Assembly: GCA_045579085.1 (NCBI GenBank)
Contig: JAZNLO010000024.1
Span: 1 to 59,508, forward strand
Origin: RGIG2206 sp045579085
GTDB taxonomy: Bacteria; Bacillota; Clostridia; Oscillospirales; Acutalibacteraceae
Reading direction: 5' to 3'
Length of the DNA stretch: 59,508 nt
The position numbers and the translations under genes were made by a program. The notes below the pieces were generated by a model. That model saw only the letters and a list, made by a program, of their open reading frames with translations. It had not been told where the DNA came from and did not search any database. Shown here piece after piece: positions 8,697 through 15,089 of this stretch (position 1 is its first letter; each line of letters starts with the position of its first letter).

Positions 8697-9308
8697 TTAG
8701 AACTTGTAGTTCTCGCCGTAAATGCCGCAGAAAGCGCCGTCTGCCTTCAATTCTGCACAGTCAACGTGTGCGATGAGCCACTTGTTTTTAGCAAACATCA
8801 GCTCGTCTTCAGACTTGCCGTTAAGCTCTGTGTTGGTGCCTTTAAGCAAACCAACAACGCAACCGAAGCCGCTGTCTTTAGTTTGAATCGGGCAGTAGTG
8901 CAGGGTGGTTGCATACATTTCGATGGCCTCACCCTTGAGCAGCTTGAACGCCTCAACCTTTGATGAATCGTAGCGGTTGCCTTCTTCAACGTCTTGCTGA
9001 GCGCCGAGTATGAGAACGATGTCCTCAACGGCAATGTTTATCTCGGAGCACTTGTGCCATTCAAGAGCATTCATCTGATTGTTGTAACCCCAGCAGTAGC
9101 CGAGCTGAGTGGGCATTTGACCGAAGCACTCATTTTCAATAACCTCTTTGATAGCAAGACCTTCAAACTCAGGCTGTGAAGCGTGGTAAATGGTGTTTGA
9201 TTCGGGCATTGTGATTTTCTCTGCCACCTCAACAATTTCCTTAGTGTCAAGGTTTAGCACCTTGCCGTACTTAGCAAATTCTTTATCTGTTACTCTGTAA
9301 ATTTTCAT
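8697..9308 (-). CDS. DUF4867-like protein (function unknown)
   Basis: A 203-residue soluble protein. I associate it with the DUF4867 family, which has a cupin-like fold resembling ureidoglycolate lyase; this is from memory, not a search. The sequence is rich in short strands, with LGYCWGYNNQMNALEWHKCSE and LLKGEAIEMYATTLHYCP in the middle, the latter looking like a cupin-type strand with a possible His/Glu site. No signal peptide or membrane segment. An AAGGAAAG ribosome-binding site precedes the ATG. It lies 31 bases downstream of the putative glycosidase on the same strand, so the two probably form an operon acting on a sugar. Confidence 0.6.
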   Translation of the reverse strand: MKIYRVTDKEFAKYGKVLNLDTKEIVEVAEKITMPESNTIYHASQPEFEGLAIKEVIENECFGQMPTQLGYCWGYNNQMNALEWHKCSEINIAVEDIVLILGAQQDVEEGNRYDSSKVEAFKLLKGEAIEMYATTLHYCPIQTKDSGFGCVVGLLKGTNTELNGKSEDELMFAKNKWLIAHVDCAELKADGAFCGIYGENYKF

Positions 9309-9339
9309 ATCAACTTTCCTTTTCTTTAAAATTTAAAGC

Positions 9340-11025
9340 TTACTTTTTTATAGAGTATGTGTTGTTGTTGTAGTCAACGGTTACGGTGCTGCCGTCTGAA
9401 TACTCAACTTCATATACGCCGTCTGCGATTTTTCTGTGGTCTTCCATAAACTCATACTGCAGATAAGCGGTATCCTTAAGAATTTTATCAAGCTCTTTTG
9501 CAGCGTTAACGTTGCGCTCACGCTTGCTTTCATCAACGATAAAGTCAACGTCACCAATCCAGTCCTTACCGTCATCAACGAAGCGTGAATAGTAGTAGAT
9601 AACAGGACGACCGCCGTTTTCAACTATTCTTACAAGAGCGTTTTTGTCGGTGCTCAAGGGAGCGTTGATTGTTGACGGGAACGGATTGCTCAGAACAAGT
9701 CCATGATATGCGATTTGCCAGAACGGTACCATCTCATCAAAGCAGTCGGGCAGTTTGTAGTCTCTGCCGAACGTAGTATAGAGCGAGAAATCGCAGCCCT
9801 GAAGAGCGTAGTCGAATCCGCCTTCGCTTCCGACGGCGCCGAAAAGATTTCGTGCATAGTCAAGAACCTCAGCCCAGTATTTTGATGCCTCTCTGCTGTT
9901 TACTTTGTGCTTTTCGTTGTAGCAGGTGTGAGGCAGTACGGTGGTTATAACGTCTATGTAGTGGCTGCCGTTAAAGCCGAGCTCTTTTACGGGAGGCAGC
10001 GTTTTCTTTGTAAGTTCGATTGCGCATTTCGGGCAAATTTTGTAGGCGCGACCGCCGCTCCAGTACTCAGCGAGTATAGACGGCTTGCCGTCAACGCCGA
10101 TAGCCATATCATCCCAGTCAAAGTTATTTGCGATAGTGTAGGCATCGGTGCTGTTTGTGTGGCAGGAGAGAACATATCCAAGCTCTTTTGCAACTTTCGC
10201 AACTTCTCTTAAGCCTTCCTCGCCACCGAATTTCTCTTCAACGGGAAGAATCTGCGGCCATCTGCCGTCGTGACCGCTGATGTTCCAGCCAACAAGCTGA
10301 AACTCAACCTTGTCGATACCGGCAGCCTTGTAGTCACGCATAATGTTGATAACGTCCTTGAACGTGCAGGCTACGTGCATTTCGGGCTCAGTATCGGGAG
10401 TCTGCTCGAGCACAGTGCAAGGAACGGGCTTCCAGCCCATACGGATACGAACAAGGATGGACTCAGCCACATATTTGAGATTGTCTGTAAGCCTGTCCTT
10501 GATTGTGGTAAAGCCACCCACCTCAAGCTGACGGCGACGGTATGCCCTTGCCATACCGCTGTAGGTTGCATCCTTGCCGCTGAGGTGATGCAGTTCTATT
10601 TTGAGGTCTTCATACAAATCTTTCTCAGGAACATATCTGAAAGCCAGTGAATATTTTGAATCTTTCAGGTATACAGTTGCTCTGGACTCTGAGGGCAAGC
10701 CTGCAGAAACAGCCAGAACGCAGTCATCTTCAGTTTTGTAGCCCATAATAGGCAGGTGCGCCTCAGTGCTTAAAAACTCGAAGTCTTCTCTTTCCTTAAA
10801 ATAGCCGATAGCGTCAAACTGAAGTTTGCCGCCTGTTGCAGGGAAGAGATAAAAGCCGTCGGTACCCATCGGGATTGGCTCATCATTAAGGAAGACGGTA
10901 ACGCACTCAACATCTTTGTAATCGACTGAGTTCTCAAGAGTATAGGTGCAGACGTTTTCCTTTGTTTCAAGGCTCATTTCAACCTCTGTAACCTGACCAT
11001 TTTTAAATTCAATACTGCATTTCAT
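9340..11025 (-). CDS. Putative cytoplasmic TIM-barrel glycosidase
   Basis: A 561-residue protein without signal peptide. I do not recognise a named family with certainty; DUF5696 or a GH101-like barrel is the nearest impression. An N-terminal beta-sandwich (about 1-170) precedes a barrel with DKVEFQLVGWNISGHDGRWP, CHTNSTDAY and GSHYIDVITTVLP, then SEGGFDYALQGCDFSLYT, and a C-terminal beta domain. The Asp in YIDV and the Glu in SEGGFD fall where a retaining glycosidase would hold nucleophile and acid/base, but that is inference. The ATG at 11025 is preferred because GAGGTG lies seven bases upstream; the GTG nine bases earlier has no site. First gene of a two-gene operon. Confidence 0.6.
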   Translation of the reverse strand: MKCSIEFKNGQVTEVEMSLETKENVCTYTLENSVDYKDVECVTVFLNDEPIPMGTDGFYLFPATGGKLQFDAIGYFKEREDFEFLSTEAHLPIMGYKTEDDCVLAVSAGLPSESRATVYLKDSKYSLAFRYVPEKDLYEDLKIELHHLSGKDATYSGMARAYRRRQLEVGGFTTIKDRLTDNLKYVAESILVRIRMGWKPVPCTVLEQTPDTEPEMHVACTFKDVINIMRDYKAAGIDKVEFQLVGWNISGHDGRWPQILPVEEKFGGEEGLREVAKVAKELGYVLSCHTNSTDAYTIANNFDWDDMAIGVDGKPSILAEYWSGGRAYKICPKCAIELTKKTLPPVKELGFNGSHYIDVITTVLPHTCYNEKHKVNSREASKYWAEVLDYARNLFGAVGSEGGFDYALQGCDFSLYTTFGRDYKLPDCFDEMVPFWQIAYHGLVLSNPFPSTINAPLSTDKNALVRIVENGGRPVIYYYSRFVDDGKDWIGDVDFIVDESKRERNVNAAKELDKILKDTAYLQYEFMEDHRKIADGVYEVEYSDGSTVTVDYNNNTYSIKK

Positions 11026-11076
11026 AATTTTCACCTCAAAATATCTTGCTTTAGGGCAAAATTTTCCTTCACGTTA

Positions 11077-11104
11077 ATTATACCAAGAACGTAATAAAAG
11101 TAAA
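11077..11104 (-). promoter_or_regulatory. Promoter of the glycosidase/DUF4867 operon
   Basis: On the minus strand, TTTACT (11104-11099), a 16-base spacer and TATAAT (11082-11077) preceded by TGG, an extended -10. It is divergent from the cyclophilin promoter. Confidence 0.6.
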
Positions 11105-11150
11105 GCACTATTTTAGAAGAAAAGGCAAAAATTTACGCTAAATATTTATG

Positions 11151-11179
11151 TTGAAATGTTAAGACAAAGCGGTTATAAT
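11151..11179 (+). promoter_or_regulatory. Promoter of the cyclophilin gene
   Basis: TTGAAA at 11151-11156, a 17-base spacer, and a perfect TATAAT at 11174-11179, about 50 bases upstream of the start codon. Confidence 0.75.
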
Positions 11180-11228
11180 CAATCTGTAAATTGTACTTAT
11201 AAAAACCAAAACATAGAGGGTGGATACT

Positions 11229-11822
11229 TTGAAAAGAATAATATCATTACTGCTCGCAGTTTGTTTAATAGTGTTGTTGATTGGCTGCAATAGCGGCTCA
11301 GCATCATCAATCGATTACAGCAAGGGCAAGCACCATTGCACGATAGAGGTTGCTGATTACGGTACAATAACCCTTGAGCTCGATGCGGACACCGCTCCCA
11401 TAACAGTTAATAACTTTGCCACTTTGGCTGAGCAGGGTTTCTATGACGGCATCACATTCCATCGTATTATAAGCGGATTTATGGTGCAGGGCGGTGACCC
11501 AACAGGAACAGGAAGGGGCGGCTCAAGCAGAGATATTACAGGTGAGTTCGCGGCAAACGGCAAAAAGAATAACATTTCTCACGTAAGAGGCGTTATTTCA
11601 ATGGCTCGTTCAGAGCTTTATGACAGCGCATCAAGCCAATTTTTCATTGTGCACGAGGATTCACCGCATCTTGACGGCCAGTACGCAGGCTTTGGCCACG
11701 TAACTAAGGGTATCGAGGTTGTGGATAAGCTCTGCGAGGACTATGCAATATACGGCGACTCAAACGGAATGCTACCTGCAAATCGTCAGCCGGTAATTAA
11801 AAAAATAACAATGCTTGATTAG
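11229..11822 (+). CDS. Cyclophilin-type peptidyl-prolyl isomerase, lipoprotein
   Basis: Folding catalyst for proline peptide bonds, predicted to be anchored on the outer face of the membrane. The 197 residues begin with a short charged region and hydrophobic segment ending in the lipobox LIGC, then a Ser/Gly linker and a cyclophilin domain with ITVNNFATLAEQGFYDGITF, HRIISGFMVQGGDP and SQFFIVHEDSPHLDGQYAGF. The TTG at 11229 is preferred: GAGGGTGG sits five bases before it, while a GTG at 11220 would overlap that site. Flanked by its own promoter and a terminator, so monocistronic. Confidence 0.9.
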   Translation: MKRIISLLLAVCLIVLLIGCNSGSASSIDYSKGKHHCTIEVADYGTITLELDADTAPITVNNFATLAEQGFYDGITFHRIISGFMVQGGDPTGTGRGGSSRDITGEFAANGKKNNISHVRGVISMARSELYDSASSQFFIVHEDSPHLDGQYAGFGHVTKGIEVVDKLCEDYAIYGDSNGMLPANRQPVIKKITMLD

Positions 11823-11830
11823 ATAAAACA

Positions 11831-11869
11831 AAAAACTCCTCTCACCTGAAAGGCGAGGGGAGTTTTTTT
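11831..11869. terminator. Bidirectional terminator
   Basis: A-rich left arm and T-rich right arm enclose a stem with two G-U pairs and a GAAA loop (11848-11851), followed by seven T. It separates the cyclophilin gene from the converging sigma-like gene and can serve both strands. Confidence 0.85.
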
Positions 11870-11891
11870 ACACCAGTGGCAAAAGCATCGG

Positions 11892-12206
11892 TTAGCTTTC
11901 CCGCCACAACGGGAAAAAGCTATACCTTAGCGCTTGCTCAATTCTTTTTTTGCCGGCGCTTAAATGTCTCGACACAGTAGACTTGTTAACACCCATAATT
12001 TCAGCCGCCTGTGTAACAGAAACGCCGTCAAAGAAGCATAACTTGACTGCTGCACGTTGACGTGAGGTCAGCTCACGCTCAGTAACTTGCTTTATTGCAG
12101 ATAACATAGCGCTTCTTTTGTCGAGAGTTGGATCGATTTTCGGCGGTGAAGACAGCCATTTCATCTGACGTGTAAAGCTGTCAAGCTTAGACGTTTGAAT
12201 ATTCAT
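11892..12206 (-). CDS. Small sigma-70 region 4-like HTH protein
   Basis: A 104-residue protein with one clear element: a C-terminal helix-turn-helix of the sigma-70 region 4 / LuxR type (LTSRQRAAVKLCFFDGVSV, then TQAAEIMGVNKSTVSRHL). It has no region 2, so it cannot be a complete sigma factor by itself; proteins like this occur in Clostridia beside mobile elements or as split sigma/regulator pairs. The ATG lies inside the 3' end of the upstream ORF (20-base overlap), indicating one transcript. The target is unknown. Confidence 0.7.
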   Translation of the reverse strand: MNIQTSKLDSFTRQMKWLSSPPKIDPTLDKRSAMLSAIKQVTERELTSRQRAAVKLCFFDGVSVTQAAEIMGVNKSTVSRHLSAGKKRIEQALRYSFFPLWRES

Positions 12207-12414
12207 AGCTGCTACACTCCTTGTAGTAGTTAATCAGGTAAATCCCCGTGCGATGACTATCCAACGCCATAGAATAGAGTAATGCAATTCGTTTGGACAG
12301 GTCACACATCCTTCTTCCTTTTACCGTGTGCATTTGAGCGTTGAGCTCCCGAATGCGTCCCCTTATGACCTTTTCCTGTTGAAGATACTGTTCGCCAAGC
12401 TGTGCTAATGTCAT
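12187..12414 (-). CDS. Small helical protein, partner of the region 4 protein
   Basis: Unrecognised 75-residue protein. Residues 5-50 look like a continuous charged helix with heptad-like spacing (QYLQQEKVIRGRIRELNAQM), followed by a more hydrophobic helix and a Tyr-rich tail. A perfect AAGGAGG precedes the ATG. It overlaps the region 4-like gene, so the two are co-expressed and may form a complex. Similar small ORFs precede sigma-like genes in Clostridia integrative elements, but no integrase or relaxase is seen nearby. Confidence 0.6.
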   Translation of the reverse strand: MTLAQLGEQYLQQEKVIRGRIRELNAQMHTVKGRRMCDLSKRIALLYSMALDSHRTGIYLINYYKECSSYEYSNV

Positions 12415-12441
12415 TTTTAAACCTCCTTGATTTTGCCGCTG

Positions 12442-12497
12442 ATTATATGCTCATAACGTCTACGGGGATGAACGTTATGTGAATAATATTCACATAA
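12442..12497 (-). promoter_or_regulatory. Promoter -10 box and palindromic operator of the two-gene unit
   Basis: On the minus strand a TATAAT (12447-12442) lies upstream of the 75-residue gene, with no good -35 box. Just upstream is a near-perfect palindrome: TTATGTGAATA and its complement around one central base (12475-12497). A second inverted pair, CATAACGT (12452-12459) and ACGTTATG (12472-12479), overlaps it. The weak -35 plus palindrome suggests control by a dimeric DNA-binding protein. Confidence 0.55.
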
Positions 12498-12619
12498 TCG
12501 AGCGAATTTATGACATCTTCGGCTCGGCCTCCACACGCCTTGCTTCCGATGTCACCTTTATTGTACAGCAAGGGGGTGTACTATTAATGGGTAAGATATT
12601 GTGATATAGCAAGTCGCGG

Positions 12620-12648
12620 TTGCAAAACAGCGGCAAAAGTGATAAAAT
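12620..12648 (+). promoter_or_regulatory. Promoter of the GT39-like gene
   Basis: TTGCAA at 12620-12625, 17-base spacer, TAAAAT at 12643-12648; the start codon follows about 32 bases later after AAAGGAGGG. Confidence 0.65.
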
Positions 12649-12680
12649 CAGATTAAGCTTTTAAAAGGAGGGTTGAACAA

Positions 12681-14156
12681 ATGCAAAACAGTAAAAACAG
12701 GCTTTCTTCAGCGTTTTGCAACTTTGGCTGCTATGCGTTTTTTGTTGCGATAGCGGCTGCCTTGTTCCTCCTCTTAGACCAAACGCTGCTTGTTGATAAA
12801 TACTCGGGCTACGATATCAGCAGACTGGTTGTTACGTTTACCTTGCTTAGCTGTGCGGCGGTCGGCGGCTATCTTTATGAAAAAAAGAAGCTGAGCGCCG
12901 AAACGGCAGTAGCGCTTATTTTCATAGCAAGCTTTGTCATTAAGGTTATGTATTCGCTTAAAAACAGCTATAACTGGTATCAGCACGATGTTGAATCGCT
13001 CGATACCGCAGGGCATTTAAGCTATATTTACCGCTTTGTAACGGGACAAGGTCTGCCCGATAGCAACGAGTGGCAGTTTTATCATCCGCCCTTGCATCAT
13101 TATATTTCTGCGCTTAGCGTAAAGCTATCGCTTTCACTTGGATTCAGCTTGGATAGAGCGTTTGAAAACATTCAGCTTCTGACAGCGGTATATTCACAAA
13201 TCTGTTGTGTTTTAGCATATAAGCTTTTTAAGGAGCTTGGCGCAAAAGGAGCAAGCCTTGTAGGTGCAACTGCGCTTGTTGCGTTTCACCCTACGATGAT
13301 TATCCTTTCGGGCAGCATTAACAACGACGTGCTGACCTTGATGCTTATGATGCTGTCAGTGCTGCTGCTTGTCAGATGGTGCAATAACCCTAAGTGGAGC
13401 ACAACCTTGCTGTTGGCACTCAGCACAGGGCTCGCTGTTATGACAAAGTTTTCAGCCGTTTTAATAGCGGCAACAGTGGGCGTTGTTGTGCTGATTTATC
13501 AGATAGTGAAAAAGCGGAGCGGTTGGGGAGAGTTTGCGGCTAAAGCTGTTGCGTTTACAGGTATTGTTTTTCCGCTTGGAATGTGGTATCAGATAAGGTC
13601 TGCGGTTAAGTTTTCGCAGCCTATCGGCTATGTTGCGCCGCTTAGCACCGATAGTGCGCTCTATTGCGGCGACGTAAGCCTTGCAAGACGCTTGCTGCCT
13701 GATTTTACGCAGCTTGACCACCTGTTTTGCCATCCGTTCGGTGATTGGAATCTGCCGATATATACGCTTAAATGCTCGGTGTTCGGCGAATACGATTGGG
13801 GCAATCACTATCTGGCAGGACTGTTGCTTGCGTTAAACATTGTAGTGATAGTGTTGTCGGGGATAGCGGCGGTAAGACTGTTTTTGATAAGGGATAAAAA
13901 GTTCTTTAACGCAAAGCTTGTGTTGGGCATAACCTGGCTGTTGCAGGTGGCATTTTTTGTGTATTTTAATATCTCGTCGCCGTTTGGTTGCACGATGGAT
14001 TTCAGATACATTGTGCCCACCTTGTTCTGTGGAGCGGGAGCGCTGTCTATGCTTGGGGTTATTAATAAAAGGCACGGAATCTGCGGCGCTTTAAACAAAG
14101 CAAGCTTATATGCTTGTTGTGCGTTTGTGCTTGTATCTGTTCTGTTTTATATGTGA
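12681..14156 (+). CDS. GT39/ArnT-like membrane glycosyltransferase
   Basis: A 491-residue polytopic membrane protein of the GT-C fold, related to PMT/ArnT enzymes that use a polyprenyl-phosphate sugar on the outer membrane face. About eleven hydrophobic segments are visible. After the second or third segment there is an acidic loop with HDVESLDTAGHLSYIYRF, in the position of the catalytic Asp/Glu of GT-C enzymes, then FYHPPLHHY, typical of this superfamily. The acceptor and donor cannot be told from sequence. It has its own promoter and terminator. It could equally be assigned to a loosely related DUF family of GT-C proteins. Confidence 0.75.
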   Translation: MQNSKNRLSSAFCNFGCYAFFVAIAAALFLLLDQTLLVDKYSGYDISRLVVTFTLLSCAAVGGYLYEKKKLSAETAVALIFIASFVIKVMYSLKNSYNWYQHDVESLDTAGHLSYIYRFVTGQGLPDSNEWQFYHPPLHHYISALSVKLSLSLGFSLDRAFENIQLLTAVYSQICCVLAYKLFKELGAKGASLVGATALVAFHPTMIILSGSINNDVLTLMLMMLSVLLLVRWCNNPKWSTTLLLALSTGLAVMTKFSAVLIAATVGVVVLIYQIVKKRSGWGEFAAKAVAFTGIVFPLGMWYQIRSAVKFSQPIGYVAPLSTDSALYCGDVSLARRLLPDFTQLDHLFCHPFGDWNLPIYTLKCSVFGEYDWGNHYLAGLLLALNIVVIVLSGIAAVRLFLIRDKKFFNAKLVLGITWLLQVAFFVYFNISSPFGCTMDFRYIVPTLFCGAGALSMLGVINKRHGICGALNKASLYACCAFVLVSVLFYM

Positions 14157-14162
14157 TGAGAG

Positions 14163-14201
14163 GTGGACCTTTGGAACAAATTTCCAAAGTTCCACTTTTT
14201 T
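14163..14201 (+). terminator. Terminator after the GT39-like gene
   Basis: A 14-base arm (14163-14176) pairs with 14182-14195 with one mismatch, loop CAAAT, followed by six T. Confidence 0.85.
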
Positions 14202-14244
14202 GACAATATATTGTGTCTAAAATTAAAAAATATACGAGTAAATG

Positions 14245-14274
14245 TTTACATTTTGTAGATAAGTGTGTTATACT
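14245..14274 (+). promoter_or_regulatory. Promoter of rlmB
   Basis: TTTACA at 14245-14250, 18-base spacer, and TATACT at 14269-14274 preceded by TGT (extended -10). Confidence 0.55.
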
Positions 14275-14310
14275 TATAATAAATAATTATGTTTAGTTTC
14301 AGAGGAGCTT

Positions 14311-15066
14311 ATGAACAGAGATTATAAACAGATAGATGATAATATCGTTGCAGGACGAAATGCAGTAAACGAGCTTCTCCGCTCGGGCAGAGAGATAGAC
14401 CGCATCGTTATCGAAAAGGGTAAACGTGAGTCCAGTTTGTCTGTGATTATTGCAAAAGCGAGCGAGCGCGGTATACCGATTAAAGAGGTTGCGCGAGAAA
14501 AGCTCAATGCTATGTGTCCGCAAACCAATCATCAGGGAGTAGCGGCTGTTGCGTCAGAGGTTGAGTACTGCTCGGTAACTGATATACTTGATTTCGCAAA
14601 GCAAAAGGGCGAGGACCCGTTTATAGTGATTTGTGATGAGATTGAGGACCCGCACAATTTAGGTGCAATAATCCGCACAGCAGAATGTTGCGGAGTGCAC
14701 GGGGTTATAATTCCGAAACGTCGCAGCTGCGGCATCAACTTTGCTGTTAGCAAGGCGGCTTGCGGTGCGCTTGAATATATGAAAATTGCGAGGGTTACAA
14801 ACTTAGCAGCCACTATAGATGAGCTAAAGCAAAACGGAGTATGGATATATGCCGCCGATATGGGAGGCGTCGATTGTCAGAAGCAGGATTTCTCAGGCCC
14901 CGCCGTACTTGTTGTTGGCTCGGAGGGCAAGGGAGTAGGCAGACTTATAAAGGATAAATGCGATGTAATAGTAAGCCTTAAAATGTGCGGCAACATAACA
15001 TCGCTTAACGCATCGGTTGCGGCAGGAGTGCTGATGTACCGAATGTTATACAGCAGAAGCAAATAA
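14311..15066 (+). CDS. rlmB: 23S rRNA 2'-O-ribose methyltransferase (RlmB/TrmH family)
   Basis: SAM-dependent SPOUT methyltransferase for a 23S rRNA ribose. The 251 residues hold an N-terminal substrate-binding domain with the opening AGRNAVNELLRSGREIDRI and NHQGVAAVAS, then the knotted catalytic domain with DPHNLGAIIRTAECCG (motif 1), VVGSEGKGVGRL (motif 2) and SLNASVAAGVLMY (motif 3). AGAGGAG precedes the ATG. RlmB versus another TrmH-type enzyme cannot be settled from motifs alone, but length and motif 3 favour RlmB. Confidence 0.88.
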   Translation: MNRDYKQIDDNIVAGRNAVNELLRSGREIDRIVIEKGKRESSLSVIIAKASERGIPIKEVAREKLNAMCPQTNHQGVAAVASEVEYCSVTDILDFAKQKGEDPFIVICDEIEDPHNLGAIIRTAECCGVHGVIIPKRRSCGINFAVSKAACGALEYMKIARVTNLAATIDELKQNGVWIYAADMGGVDCQKQDFSGPAVLVVGSEGKGVGRLIKDKCDVIVSLKMCGNITSLNASVAAGVLMYRMLYSRSK

Positions 15067-15089
15067 AATCAATTTCGGGAGTGTTCGAT

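Noticed and set aside
9340..11034. GTG start at 11034 for the glycosidase-like gene
   Set aside because: It lies within the GAGGTG site that serves the ATG at 11025.
12415..12680. Additional small gene between the 75-residue ORF and the GT39-like gene
   Set aside because: No convincing frame with a ribosome-binding site; the stretch is explained by palindromes and the two promoters.
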